IMG/VR virus record: IMGVR_UViG_3300013113_000858
Location: 1-64,000 of that record
Origin: a virus
Length of the DNA: 64,000 nucleotides
Reading direction: 5' to 3' (one strand)
Each line of letters starts with the position of its first letter. The first letter of the stretch is position 1. A program made the translations under genes and the position numbers. Below the pieces are notes generated by a model. It was not told the DNA's origin and did no database searches. It saw nothing but the letters and a program-made list of their open reading frames with translations. Below, piece after piece: positions 40,863-52,060 of this stretch.

Positions 40863-42403
40863 TGGCACTTAAAAGATATCTTGCTACCAAAGACAACACC
40901 ATAACCAATGCTTTCCGTCAAGGATTACAGTTCCGTGGCACTGGTAGTAATATGGGTCGTGCCGACTCTTTGGAGTTTTTTTCTATCTTTGCCCAAGCTT
41001 CAAGCGGCTCAAACGAACAAGCAAAGGTATTAGTTCAGTTCCCGGTTTTAACTTCTGACAATACATCAAGCATTCAGGGGGATAGAAATGATAACACAAT
41101 TCCTGCAAGTGGAAGTGTCGATTTTTATCTTCGACTTTTTAATGTTCAACATGATCAAACTATTCCTAGAAATTTTACGACTATCGTAACTCCTGTTTCC
41201 CAATCTTGGGAAGAAGGATCTGGTCTAGACATGGATGAATACCGCGACCTCACTTATGATGGAACCGGTTCAAATTGGACTAACGCAGCAGCACATACTC
41301 CCTGGCAAGATTACTACGGCGTGTCTATTGAGGGCGGCTCATTCCTGACAAGCTCCGAAGAGGGTTCCCCGATAACAGCTTATGATGAATTTAACTATAG
41401 GCAAAATTTTGTAGAAGGAACAGAAGATTTAGAACTTAACATAACTGGGTTGGTTGAGAAATGGTTATCTGGTGACTTCTCAAATTATGGAGTTGGTGTT
41501 TACTTGACCCCATCCCAACTAAGTGGCGCAAACAAATCATATTATACAAAGAAATTTTCTGGTCGTGGCAGCGAGTTTGCTCTAAAAAGACCAGTAATTG
41601 AAGCGAGATGGAACAGTACCAATAAAGATTCTCGTGGTAATTTTTATGCTTCAAGCTCGGCCTTAACCTCTGCTGATAATCTGCAAACTCTTTATTTGTA
41701 CAATTACGTTCGTGGTGAGCTAAAAGATATAAAGTTTGAAGGCACGGATACAAAGTCCGTATATGTTTCCGTTTGGACATCAGCATCCAATGGAGATCAA
41801 GTAACTACATCCCCCAACAATCCAGTAACAGGTGGGTGGGTTGAAACTGGAATTTATACTGCTTCTTTTGCCTTGAACACAACCAGGTCCGTTGTGTACG
41901 ACAGGTGGTATAGTGGCTCCTCAGAGGATGGTGGAGTCCGTCCGTCCCCAACTGGGCTAGGAGACACAGGATACTTAACAGGAACGCTGAACATAAAGCA
42001 GTTTAGTTCCCAGGCAACATATTCTATTCCTCGTTTTGTTACTAAAATTACTAACTTACAGTCTTCTTATAGCAAGCAAGATCAGGTTAGATTAAGAACA
42101 TTCACCAGATTAAAAGATTGGAGCCCAACTATTTACACTGTAGCTTCAAAGAAAATAGAAAATTATTTTGTAGAAGATGCATATTATAAAGTTTATAGGG
42201 TTGTTGACAATTATGAAGTGATAAGATATGGAACTGGCAGTCTGAAACACACACAACTTTCATATGATGCAAGTGGGAGCTATTTTGATTTAGATATGTC
42301 CTTATTTGAGCCTGGTTATGAATACGCTATTAAACTAAATTATTATTTTGATAATTCTTACAAGGAACAACCAGAAACTTATAAATTTAGAGTAATAGAG
42401 TAG
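40862..42403 (+). CDS. Tail protein with DNRLRE-like carbohydrate-binding domain
   Basis: 513 aa. Residues about 30-260 follow the DNRLRE/CBM96 plan: beta-sandwich strands, SWEEGSGLDM, SNWTNAAAHTPW, the motif LELNITGLVEKWLSGDFSNYGVGVYL, and RPVIEARWN at the end. The rest (260-513) is beta-rich with many aromatic residues. Such domains bind polysaccharide or pack as fibres. In its place after gp6 this protein is likely an adhesin or a baseplate decoration contacting host glycan. It ends six bases before the 3216-aa gene. Confidence 0.7.
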   Translation: MALKRYLATKDNTITNAFRQGLQFRGTGSNMGRADSLEFFSIFAQASSGSNEQAKVLVQFPVLTSDNTSSIQGDRNDNTIPASGSVDFYLRLFNVQHDQTIPRNFTTIVTPVSQSWEEGSGLDMDEYRDLTYDGTGSNWTNAAAHTPWQDYYGVSIEGGSFLTSSEEGSPITAYDEFNYRQNFVEGTEDLELNITGLVEKWLSGDFSNYGVGVYLTPSQLSGANKSYYTKKFSGRGSEFALKRPVIEARWNSTNKDSRGNFYASSSALTSADNLQTLYLYNYVRGELKDIKFEGTDTKSVYVSVWTSASNGDQVTTSPNNPVTGGWVETGIYTASFALNTTRSVVYDRWYSGSSEDGGVRPSPTGLGDTGYLTGTLNIKQFSSQATYSIPRFVTKITNLQSSYSKQDQVRLRTFTRLKDWSPTIYTVASKKIENYFVEDAYYKVYRVVDNYEVIRYGTGSLKHTQLSYDASGSYFDLDMSLFEPGYEYAIKLNYYFDNSYKEQPETYKFRVIE

Positions 42404-42409
42404 AAAGAA

Positions 42410-45400
42410 ATGTCAGATATAAAAGATCTTTTTAAAAGGAAAACTTCGACCAAACTCCTCTCTAACTCGTCATTGAGTTCAGTTGGTCGTGAAGTGGAAT
42501 CACCAGATTATGTAATATCTGATGTTAAAGACAAAAACAGATTCATACCTCAAGTAGATTTTACATCAGCATCGAATTTTGCTTTTTACGGTTCAGCCGA
42601 AAAATATTACGAAGATTCAATAAATTACATTATAAATGAATACCCTTATGATGGTTCGGGTAAAGAGAAGATAAACTGGAATTTATCTGGTACTTATTTA
42701 GATCGATATATATTCGAAAATGAATATCCGAGAACAAACGGGTTTGTGGTTATGGGATATAACTATGGCTCGAATTCAGACTCCCCAACACATGGATATT
42801 ATGCTCCGGTATCCCAAGAGTATATATATTTTAAGGGCGGCCCAAATACAGGCTCACTTACAAGTGGAACGTTAGCAACTCAATTTTACGACTCAAATCT
42901 TTATAATACGGGAACTTTAGGTAAAAACAATCTTGAACTAGATGGAGACAAGGGTTTAACTTTAGAATTTTGGCTTCACAAAACTGCCTGGAATTCTTCG
43001 GCAGAATCCCGCCGCCAGGTTATTTTTGATTTGTGGAACAGCGCATCTTTTGCTGGTCATGATTATGGTAGGTTTAGGGTAGAAATCGAAGGAAACCCAG
43101 AAGAATCAAACCAACTCCAACCCTATTTTAACGTTGAGTTATACTCTGGTTCACATGCAGCTGGCAACGGTGCTGGTTGGTCGTATAGCTCCTTAAGCTC
43201 TAATACAACATTAGCCTTATCATCAAGCGCACAATTTACTGGCTCTTGGAATCACTTCGCCCTATCTTTCGCTAATTCTGGAAGCCAGATGGTTGGCAGG
43301 CTATACAGAAACGGAATCCTGGAAAATTCAGTTGTAACTGGAAGTTCTATGGGCAATATTTCTGGACCCATGATTGGGTACATCGGTGCCCTAGCAACTT
43401 CAGTCAGTGGCGGAATCGCAACTTCAGGGTCCGCAAAGCTTTCGGCCTCTCTAGATGAGGTTAGGTATTGGAAAAATGAAAGAAATAGCAAAAACATTGG
43501 CCAATATTGGTGGACTCAGGTTAACGGTGGCACAAATTCTGATTATGCGTTTTTATCACAATCTTCTACAAAATACAACTTCTCGTTCCCTGCGGACTTA
43601 GGGGTTTATTATAAGTTTAATGAAGGTATAACAGAAGTACAGAGCATAGATTCAACTTTATTGGATTATGCGGGCCGTACTACCAACGGTAAATGGATTG
43701 GGTACTCAACAGCTTATCCGTCTAGAAATACCGGCTCTGCTATTATAAACGCTGGTGCATCAAATACAGAGTTTAAAGATCCTATTTTATATCTTCGCCA
43801 CCCAGCAGTGGCGTCTTACAGAGACGACAAATTAAGCCAAGGAAAGCTATATGATGTAGGTAACAATTCTTCTATCTACGGTTCGATACCAGAATGGATA
43901 ACGTCCGATGATGAAAACAAGGGAAGCGCAGATCTAAAGAAATTAACGCAAATAATTTCAAGTTATTTCGACACCTTACAGTTGCAAATACAGGCAGTTC
44001 CAGAAATAAAAAACAAAGAATATACAAACCTCAGCGCCAGCAATCGCCCTCTCCCTTTCGCAGATCGCCTTTTGGATAACTCTGGTTTTGTAACTCCTGA
44101 AATTTTTTCTAAGGCCACAGAACTAGAATACCTGGCATCAAGAAATAACCATGAAAGCTTCTCAGAAAAATTAAATGAGACAAAAAATCTAATTTATGAA
44201 AACATTTACAATAATCTAGATTATATTTATAAATCGAAAGGGACAGAAAAAGCATTTAGAAACCTTATAAGGTGCTTCGGTGTCGGTGAAGAATTAGTAA
44301 AAATTAATTTATATGCGGATAACAATGATTTCATATTAAGAGACAATGTTGACTACACTGTTGCGCGTAAGAAGTACGTTGATTTTTATAGTGGGACCGG
44401 AAAAGATGCAGTTGTTTTTCAAAATTCCTCTAGCATAGATACGGCGGGTAACACGAGATCCTTTATAAGTTCAGATGCGGGGGTTCGCAATCGAGGAAAC
44501 ACATATGAATTAGAGGCACTTTTTCCGAAAGATTATGAGAAAAGTGATTCTTATTATGTGGCAGCAAATTTTCAGAGTGCTTCACTATTTGGCTGTCACA
44601 CCTCCGGCTCTGACTTAGCTTATGGCGGAAACGGGTGGGGAGATCCTGATGAGGGAAATTTCCAAGTTCACTCGATTCGAAAAGATATATCAACTCCACA
44701 TGCCTATTTTCAATTAACGAGCAGCGCACCGTACAATATTCCTGAATTGACAAGTAGTGTTTTCAAGGATGTTTACAGCGACTCTAAATGGAATTTTGCA
44801 GTCAGAGTAAAACCAGGCTCATATGCCTGGACAGACGGGGTAAGCGGAAGCACAACAGGCAGTTATGATGTTGAATTTCTTGGATATAATTACGTATTAG
44901 ATTCTCTGGTAAATAGCTTTAAGGTTACTGCAAGTGTTGATTCTTCTTTGGCCGCCTCCTTTTTACAAGCAAATAAAAGATTTTATGTTGGAGCCCACCG
45001 CAACTCTTTTACGGGAACGGTTTTGCAGTCTACCAATATTCGTGCGTCTTCTTGTAGGGTGTGGATTGATTACCTAGACGACGCCACTATAAAAGCTCAT
45101 GCAAGAGATGTAGAAAATTTTGGTGTAAAAAATCCTTACGGTAACGCCTATATGACTGTCTCAGGCTCGGCATTTGGCGGAAAATACAGGGAACTTGATG
45201 GTGGAATCACGCCGATCCCTCAAATGGAGACCTTGGCTTTAAATTGGGATTTTGCTACCCTAACAAGTTCAAATGCTTCAGGCCAATTTATCGTTCCTGA
45301 TGCCTCTTCTGGGTCTGCTGCTTTAACTCCTAGCAACGCTCAAGGCAGACTCACTTCGAGATGGAATTGGCTTGGCCCAATTACGAACTATCAACATACT

Positions 45401-48400
45401 GGATTAGGCTACGGCTTTGCAAGCAACGCAACTGGATCTATCAGTAAGGAGTATATAAACAACGCTAAAGCGATGTTACCAGAAACCTTAAACAGTTCAG
45501 AGATGGTCTCAATTGTAACTGAGAATGAAGATAAATTATTTACCCGAGAATCAAGACCAGTTGAGTATTATTTTGCTTTTGAAAAAAGCATGTATAATGT
45601 AGTTTCACAAGAAATACTTAAAATATTTGCAACGATTGTAGACTTTAACAACCTCATCGGTGAACCCGTTAACAGATATCGCCAAGGATACAAACAAATG
45701 GAAAAACTGAGGTCTCTTTATTTTGAAAGATTTCAGGAAACACCAAATTTAGAAAAGTTTGTAGAGTTCTATAAATGGATAGATGCATCAATATCATCAA
45801 TGCTTTACCAGCTAACACCAGCGAGTTCAAAGTTTTCTGACAACCTGCGAACTTTGGTCGAAAGCCATATCCTTGAGAGGAATAAATATTGGACAAAATT
45901 CCCAACATTAGAGGCGAAAACATCTGATATCGAAGGCGGCGTTACTGGCATTAATGAGTTGCTGTATTCCGGCAAACGCGGTTTGGCTCCTGTACCAACA
46001 AATGCTACTGGCACTAATTGTGAGTGGTGGTATGAGCGAACAGAGCGAGATAATCCGAACATAACTTCTGATGACGCAACGGTTGATAGTCAAAGAAACA
46101 CTTTTAGGTCTGCAAACGATTTTAGAAGCGGTAGCGGCGTAACACTTGCAGTATCTCGGGCGTCTACATCCACAACCACAACATATGAAGGAAGAACTTT
46201 TGCTGTAAGAAACTTTACAAAACCTTATAGATTTGCAGTCCAAGAAATGCCTACAATCCATGGCGGAAACAATTATCCAAAAGGAAAGAAGCTTGAGTTT
46301 GCACACACTGAATTAAAGCCAGCCAAATTTGGTGTGGCAGACATAAAGTTGAGAGTTACTGCATCGAGTGTTAATTTTGAAAAAGATTGCACGGATATTG
46401 TTAATCCAAATAAGAAAAATAGGCTTGAGGCTACCTTTGCAGCTTCAAATGCACAACCTGCGGACGTTAGTGCAAAGGTATCTTATATATATGAGGGTGG
46501 AAAAACTTCAATTTTTGCGCCTTTTTCTCTTTTCAGTTCATCCATTTCGCCATCCCAAATGTCTAATTTTAGGAGTAACACTCAGATAGGCAATTATCAT
46601 GATGATTCCTATGGAGAGAATAATGAAACTCCGATACAGGGTCCATTCACTGATGCACACGTTGGTGGTTGGCAGTATAGACACCAAAACATTAATACCG
46701 GAGCCAATGATACAACCCTAACACGCCAAGAGGCTTGGGAAATTGATGTAGACTCTACTGGGTATATACAATTAGTTTCAAGAAATGCTAACACATCTCG
46801 CCCACTTGCAAGACCAAACGGAAATCTGCGTCGTAACACTTTCGCAAAACGCCCTGTTAATATTCGTAACATTAAGTGGGGCACATCATCTGCCGTAGCC
46901 GGTAACTATCGTTTTGATTATGAGGCTGTCCAAACTTCTGGTAGAAAACTAAACAACAGATATCTTATTAAATCTGATGGAGACTTTCCAGTAACAGCAT
47001 CGACTTATGTTAGTGGAATTGTCGATTTCGGGCTTCCAAGATTTGATTTAACGGGGACAAACAAATATATTTTTGTTGAAAGGTTCAGCGCACCTGGCGG
47101 TCCAGAAATTAATTCTCTAGGCTCCTTGGACGTTTACAGCCAACAATATTCAGTATACAATTCTTTAAACTTTAGAAATGCAATTGTTAGAAATTCTTTA
47201 GACGGGTGGTTGACTGAGCATTGCGGACCATATGGAATAGATCCAACTGGTGTTGTTGGCGACGGCACAACCGTGGCAGAACACGAGGTAAACCCTCTTT
47301 CTTATGACGGTGTGATTGCTGCATACCACAAGGTAAACAGAAACCCAGTAAAAGTAAATTCTTTAGTAGGAACATCTTCATTCGAGTTAACAACTAGTGT
47401 AAACTATGATAACTGGTTTATCCAACACGCAATCCCTCAGAGTGCTATACAATATAAATGGATAAACGACTCTTACGAGAGAATACACAACCAACCATTT
47501 GGGTACATATCCAATTTTACACAATTAACTGGTACATCAACCCAAACTGCATCGATGGTCGCTTTTGTAACCGAGAGTGATTATGAAACCCCAGGATATC
47601 CAGCAGGCGCTTCAATACCTGTAAATTATTCCAATATGATTTCTTTGATACCAAAAGAATCTTCTGGAGATTTAAATGCTTCTGGGTATAAGTATCAATT
47701 AGAGGACACCACTGTTGAATGGTATAAATATAATGGGGTTACTGCATCCAGTGACTTAAGAACCTTGCATGTTGGAGATGACATGCCAACAGGCTGGAAC
47801 ACTTCAGTAGCATCTCGAACACCTTTATTAACAGACCAGTATCTTGAATTTGAAATTGGTAGATCAAATAGCGAAACAAGATATGTTGTAGGGCTTAACG
47901 ATGATCCGCCATTAATTTCTGCTGGTGCTTCTGGTCCCGCAGCATTTGGGGATATGGAATATTATATGTATATCGGGCCGAATGGCGCATTATCATATCA
48001 ACGAGGAACACACGTTTCAAATGAATTTACAATGGGAAGGGAATTAAAAAATCCTGGTATTATTAACGTGGGGGATAAATTTAGGATAAATCATAGGGGA
48101 AATAAGGTAGCATATTCATATCAAAAATATGGTGTCGGCCCGTTTAGAGAGTTCTATGCATATTCTGGCTCCAACACTACAATTAGTGGAACTCTATATC
48201 CTGACTTAGCTTTTTACTGGACTGGCATTGGCCAATCGCCATTGCTGAAAAATATTCATATCGGAAGCGAAAATACAGTTGCGGCAGGTTATGGATATTA
48301 CAGCGGTTCATCAATTTTGACCGGAGGTCTTAACTCCTATCTCCTAACTCTTAATGGGCCATACCAAGCCGCATCGTGGAAGGATATTCGCGGAGATCAG

Positions 48401-51400
48401 AAGCCAATTCCAAGACTTCACCGAAAAAAGAACATATACTCAGTTGCCAAACCATCTGGAACATTTTTAAATGAAGTCTTTCTACCAAACCCGGATGGAA
48501 CGGGCTTCGGAAGAGCATACTACAATACAAGACCAGATAAGAACAAAAGATTCATAGAGCCAGCAGTATCTTTTAACAAACCAATTGACACTGAGTTCGA
48601 TGTTGATGGCCATTCAGTTACTTTAAGAAATACCTATGCTAATAATAAGTGTTTGTTTTCTCAAGGAGGTCTTGGCGAAGAATCTCTCGGATCTTTCCTC
48701 GGTATAGGAGATAACAACAATAATCCACAATTCTATGATGCGATTAGGGATAGTGAAAATTATAATAATTTAACAAACTTAACATCGCGTGAAATAATTT
48801 TTCCGAGAGAAGCAAACACAACACTTGCAAAATCGCGAGGAAGGCTGTATTATTCTGAATTTGCTGCACTTTCTGGCACTTATGGTTCGGCATCATTTTC
48901 TCTTGGTCATGATGGAATTGATCGACCAGTTTTAAACCGTCGTACTTTCTGGCGCGATGAAGAAAAAGATAGAAATCGTGTGTCTGCAAAACACCGCGCT
49001 GCGTCTGGAGACTCAAGAGCGTATGTATCAGGAACACTCATAAACTCTATGGGATTTGCAAATGGGTATTCAACAAGTTTATACAATTTTGGCCGTACAC
49101 CAGTAATTTTTTCAAGAGCTTCTACAGCCTATCAAGCAACTGACTTTATATCTGGTAATAACATTTTTGATTATCCAGATATGGGAGAATTAAACTGCGC
49201 AAACTTTGTTCAAATTGCTGGCCTTGTTGGTTACGCTACTGGAAATGTAAGCGACTTTGCATTGTCTGAATCAGCAAACTTTCCAACCGCTTCAGCTTTT
49301 TACTATCATAGAGAGCTTGGCAAGACCAATCTGGGATTCTCTTCTTACGGGGTATTACCTTGGCGCACAGCGGAATTATCAGGTAAGAATCCTTGGTATG
49401 ACTCTTATGAAGAATATTCCGAGGATATCAGGAGGATTGGTAAAAATTATTCAATAGTTCCTGAGTTTAATATCTCGGAGCATATGGAATATTATTCTAA
49501 AAAATCATTCCAGTTTAGAACTAAAAATGATAAGTTCTTGTCACTAGAAGGCTCTAACATAACCTCCAGCGCCCCCCAACAATCGGGCTCAAGTAACAGA
49601 GGGTTTGACGAGGAATTTTTTAAAGAATACTCACACTCTGATTTCCAAAAATATTTTGCAAGTTTTGAGAATGACTTATATTGCAAAAAGATAAAATTAA
49701 AATGTAATGGTATTAAAAAATTGCTACCTTATAATGGATTTTATCCTTCCCAAAGAAGCTTACAGTTAGCTCAACTTCTTTCACAATCAGTAGCGCCATA
49801 TATTGGCGGAGCTGATAGAAATGTTTGGAGAAGAGGAAAAGTGAGTGGATCAGTTCCCTATGCGCAGTATTCCGGCGCACTAGCAACACAGGCGTTAATA
49901 CAACCATTTTATGCTCCGGGGATTATGTATAACACAATTAAATCGGGTATTGCGGTTGATTGGGGTGCATATACCGGTTCCATTTATCAAGACTATGGAC
50001 CTACTACAGACCAGCCCGAAGATGATGCTCAGTTCTTCTTAACGCAGCCACCAAATTATAGGATTCCATTCGAGACCATTTTAGATCCAATTGGCGACAT
50101 CGGTCTACCAATCAGTTCTTCAGACGGCGAAGGTAGAGTTAGTTTACTTTACCCTTCATATAGAGAGTTGTTTAATGAAAATGAGGGTGACGGAACAGCA
50201 GAGTCAACAAATTATGATAGAAAACCATATTTTGACTTAGAGCCTGAAATGAAATCGGTAATAGATGGGAGCCCTGAATATAGTTTATACAAACTAGCCG
50301 CGAGTAATTTTTTCGCAGAAATACCAAACTTCTTTTTAAAAGGTAATGAATTAAAATCAATTGTATCAAAACCCGCATCTGATGTTAGTTTGGTTAGCGG
50401 CACCACATATTTTATGGACATTTATTTGTCTAAGGACGATAACCTTTTAATGATTGAGGATTGGTTAAATGGCTCAAGAGTCGGCAATCCACGTGGCAGT
50501 TCTGCATATTGGTCAGATAACCCACCTTATCCGTCAACCGGTTCATCAAATAAAAATCGTAGTTGGAATGGTAGATTTTTCGGCCCACCTTCAAGAGCTG
50601 GTCGAGGGCCAAACGACGACTCAACCACGAGCACATATACATGGATGGCTCAGGGAGATCCTGCTTATGCGCCGTATACGCCTCCATATTTTTATGGTGA
50701 TTGTCAATTAACAATTGCTTACGAGGCTGACGCCGATGATCGAACAAATTTTAATTATAAAAAACTATTTGAACGAGCAACAATTACCCAAGCAAACCCA
50801 ACTCTTGATACTATGTTTAATTTGTTGGGTGGAGCAACATCTTCAGCAGCTCAGGGCCAAATGCCACTCACTGCATCTTTAAATATTTATGGTATTTTTA
50901 ATGAAAAAGAAACTCGATTCGATCAGAATGGTAATGTGGTGGAAGTGGTAGATACCGTAAGTTCTGATAGATCTAAGTGGGTTATTAGTTCGAGGATGGA
51001 AACTCCCGTGCTAGACTTCTCTAGCCAGCCTGACCTTACGGTCCCGCAAGGCACCGGCAAAGGTATGTGGTCTGGTTATGGGACTATACCTTCAAATTCA
51101 GGTATACGTTTTGGTATCCGATCTTCTGGCCCAGACCCTCAGCACAAAAATCTGGATCTCAACTCTAGAGTTAAAGAATCTCTTCTTGAACAGTGTTTTG
51201 ACCGTCCACAGGAAAGAAAAGTTGGTGAAATAGCATTTGAAAAAGAAATCTCCGAAGCCATAATTGCGATACCTTTTTCTCCGAACGCTCAATCAGATTC
51301 ACAACGAAATCCGTTTGCACCTACTACCCAAATAATGGACAAGCATTTCTATAAAATCCGACGAAATGTCTTCAATGATGTGTATGAAAATTATTTAAAC

Positions 51401-52060
51401 AATAAAGCCGCCGAAGTACCAACCACATTAACGGACTCTTTATCGATACAAAAGATGCTTAAATTATCGGAGAAGTATGTTTTACCACCAGAACTAGATT
51501 TCTTATCAGCAGCTTACAGAAGAACCCGAAGGAATCCCTCACGAACAGATGTTACGACGGTTCTTCCGATCAAGCCTTTTGTTATGTATATGTTTGAGTT
51601 TAAACACAACTTAACTGACACCGAGTTGTCGGATATCTGGCAGGGCGTAATGCCAGATATTTCTAGGGTTGCTCAAAAATCAAGAGGAACCACCGAAGGT
51701 GGTATAGATAATAATGTTTTCGAGCATTTAACAGGCCCTAAAGAATTTTTCCATGGCAAAAGGCTGCATCCAAAAACTCGATGGATGATATTTAAAGTTA
51801 AGCGAAAGGCTAATTTTAACTATTTTGATGTAACTGCGGACACTACCGATGATGCTAAATTTAAAACACAGTTTTCTGTGGGAGATTTTGGAAACAAGTT
51901 TAGTTATAATTGGCCATATGATTATTGTTCGCTAGTTGAATTAGCCCAAGTTGAGGTTGAAGGTGAGTTTGATAAAGACCCAGCTCCCGGAACTACGTCT
52001 AGGAATACATCATATGCAGAAGAGCAACTAAGGATTAGTGGGGAGATTGCTGAAGAATGA
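42410..52060 (+). CDS. Giant virion protein (3216 aa) with LamG-like domains
   Basis: The longest gene here. A LamG/concanavalin-like domain lies at about 180-355 (LTLEFWLHKTAW ... SWNHFALSFANSG ... LDEVRYWKNERN). LDYIYKSKGTEKAFRNLIRCFGVG, near 605-620, is a stretch found in baseplate/tail proteins next to gp6-like proteins. A second, divergent LamG-like domain is at about 695-905 (WNFAVRVKPG ... RFYVGAHRNSF ... CRVWIDYL). From 1300 to 2900 it is beta-rich with Ser/Gly/Asn turns. The end (3000-3216) is again compact. It likely takes the gp7-gp10 place in the wedge/fibre network, with LamG parts binding sugars. No stop or frame break. Confidence 0.77.
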   Translation: MSDIKDLFKRKTSTKLLSNSSLSSVGREVESPDYVISDVKDKNRFIPQVDFTSASNFAFYGSAEKYYEDSINYIINEYPYDGSGKEKINWNLSGTYLDRYIFENEYPRTNGFVVMGYNYGSNSDSPTHGYYAPVSQEYIYFKGGPNTGSLTSGTLATQFYDSNLYNTGTLGKNNLELDGDKGLTLEFWLHKTAWNSSAESRRQVIFDLWNSASFAGHDYGRFRVEIEGNPEESNQLQPYFNVELYSGSHAAGNGAGWSYSSLSSNTTLALSSSAQFTGSWNHFALSFANSGSQMVGRLYRNGILENSVVTGSSMGNISGPMIGYIGALATSVSGGIATSGSAKLSASLDEVRYWKNERNSKNIGQYWWTQVNGGTNSDYAFLSQSSTKYNFSFPADLGVYYKFNEGITEVQSIDSTLLDYAGRTTNGKWIGYSTAYPSRNTGSAIINAGASNTEFKDPILYLRHPAVASYRDDKLSQGKLYDVGNNSSIYGSIPEWITSDDENKGSADLKKLTQIISSYFDTLQLQIQAVPEIKNKEYTNLSASNRPLPFADRLLDNSGFVTPEIFSKATELEYLASRNNHESFSEKLNETKNLIYENIYNNLDYIYKSKGTEKAFRNLIRCFGVGEELVKINLYADNNDFILRDNVDYTVARKKYVDFYSGTGKDAVVFQNSSSIDTAGNTRSFISSDAGVRNRGNTYELEALFPKDYEKSDSYYVAANFQSASLFGCHTSGSDLAYGGNGWGDPDEGNFQVHSIRKDISTPHAYFQLTSSAPYNIPELTSSVFKDVYSDSKWNFAVRVKPGSYAWTDGVSGSTTGSYDVEFLGYNYVLDSLVNSFKVTASVDSSLAASFLQANKRFYVGAHRNSFTGTVLQSTNIRASSCRVWIDYLDDATIKAHARDVENFGVKNPYGNAYMTVSGSAFGGKYRELDGGITPIPQMETLALNWDFATLTSSNASGQFIVPDASSGSAALTPSNAQGRLTSRWNWLGPITNYQHTGLGYGFASNATGSISKEYINNAKAMLPETLNSSEMVSIVTENEDKLFTRESRPVEYYFAFEKSMYNVVSQEILKIFATIVDFNNLIGEPVNRYRQGYKQMEKLRSLYFERFQETPNLEKFVEFYKWIDASISSMLYQLTPASSKFSDNLRTLVESHILERNKYWTKFPTLEAKTSDIEGGVTGINELLYSGKRGLAPVPTNATGTNCEWWYERTERDNPNITSDDATVDSQRNTFRSANDFRSGSGVTLAVSRASTSTTTTYEGRTFAVRNFTKPYRFAVQEMPTIHGGNNYPKGKKLEFAHTELKPAKFGVADIKLRVTASSVNFEKDCTDIVNPNKKNRLEATFAASNAQPADVSAKVSYIYEGGKTSIFAPFSLFSSSISPSQMSNFRSNTQIGNYHDDSYGENNETPIQGPFTDAHVGGWQYRHQNINTGANDTTLTRQEAWEIDVDSTGYIQLVSRNANTSRPLARPNGNLRRNTFAKRPVNIRNIKWGTSSAVAGNYRFDYEAVQTSGRKLNNRYLIKSDGDFPVTASTYVSGIVDFGLPRFDLTGTNKYIFVERFSAPGGPEINSLGSLDVYSQQYSVYNSLNFRNAIVRNSLDGWLTEHCGPYGIDPTGVVGDGTTVAEHEVNPLSYDGVIAAYHKVNRNPVKVNSLVGTSSFELTTSVNYDNWFIQHAIPQSAIQYKWINDSYERIHNQPFGYISNFTQLTGTSTQTASMVAFVTESDYETPGYPAGASIPVNYSNMISLIPKESSGDLNASGYKYQLEDTTVEWYKYNGVTASSDLRTLHVGDDMPTGWNTSVASRTPLLTDQYLEFEIGRSNSETRYVVGLNDDPPLISAGASGPAAFGDMEYYMYIGPNGALSYQRGTHVSNEFTMGRELKNPGIINVGDKFRINHRGNKVAYSYQKYGVGPFREFYAYSGSNTTISGTLYPDLAFYWTGIGQSPLLKNIHIGSENTVAAGYGYYSGSSILTGGLNSYLLTLNGPYQAASWKDIRGDQKPIPRLHRKKNIYSVAKPSGTFLNEVFLPNPDGTGFGRAYYNTRPDKNKRFIEPAVSFNKPIDTEFDVDGHSVTLRNTYANNKCLFSQGGLGEESLGSFLGIGDNNNNPQFYDAIRDSENYNNLTNLTSREIIFPREANTTLAKSRGRLYYSEFAALSGTYGSASFSLGHDGIDRPVLNRRTFWRDEEKDRNRVSAKHRAASGDSRAYVSGTLINSMGFANGYSTSLYNFGRTPVIFSRASTAYQATDFISGNNIFDYPDMGELNCANFVQIAGLVGYATGNVSDFALSESANFPTASAFYYHRELGKTNLGFSSYGVLPWRTAELSGKNPWYDSYEEYSEDIRRIGKNYSIVPEFNISEHMEYYSKKSFQFRTKNDKFLSLEGSNITSSAPQQSGSSNRGFDEEFFKEYSHSDFQKYFASFENDLYCKKIKLKCNGIKKLLPYNGFYPSQRSLQLAQLLSQSVAPYIGGADRNVWRRGKVSGSVPYAQYSGALATQALIQPFYAPGIMYNTIKSGIAVDWGAYTGSIYQDYGPTTDQPEDDAQFFLTQPPNYRIPFETILDPIGDIGLPISSSDGEGRVSLLYPSYRELFNENEGDGTAESTNYDRKPYFDLEPEMKSVIDGSPEYSLYKLAASNFFAEIPNFFLKGNELKSIVSKPASDVSLVSGTTYFMDIYLSKDDNLLMIEDWLNGSRVGNPRGSSAYWSDNPPYPSTGSSNKNRSWNGRFFGPPSRAGRGPNDDSTTSTYTWMAQGDPAYAPYTPPYFYGDCQLTIAYEADADDRTNFNYKKLFERATITQANPTLDTMFNLLGGATSSAAQGQMPLTASLNIYGIFNEKETRFDQNGNVVEVVDTVSSDRSKWVISSRMETPVLDFSSQPDLTVPQGTGKGMWSGYGTIPSNSGIRFGIRSSGPDPQHKNLDLNSRVKESLLEQCFDRPQERKVGEIAFEKEISEAIIAIPFSPNAQSDSQRNPFAPTTQIMDKHFYKIRRNVFNDVYENYLNNKAAEVPTTLTDSLSIQKMLKLSEKYVLPPELDFLSAAYRRTRRNPSRTDVTTVLPIKPFVMYMFEFKHNLTDTELSDIWQGVMPDISRVAQKSRGTTEGGIDNNVFEHLTGPKEFFHGKRLHPKTRWMIFKVKRKANFNYFDVTADTTDDAKFKTQFSVGDFGNKFSYNWPYDYCSLVELAQVEVEGEFDKDPAPGTTSRNTSYAEEQLRISGEIAEE

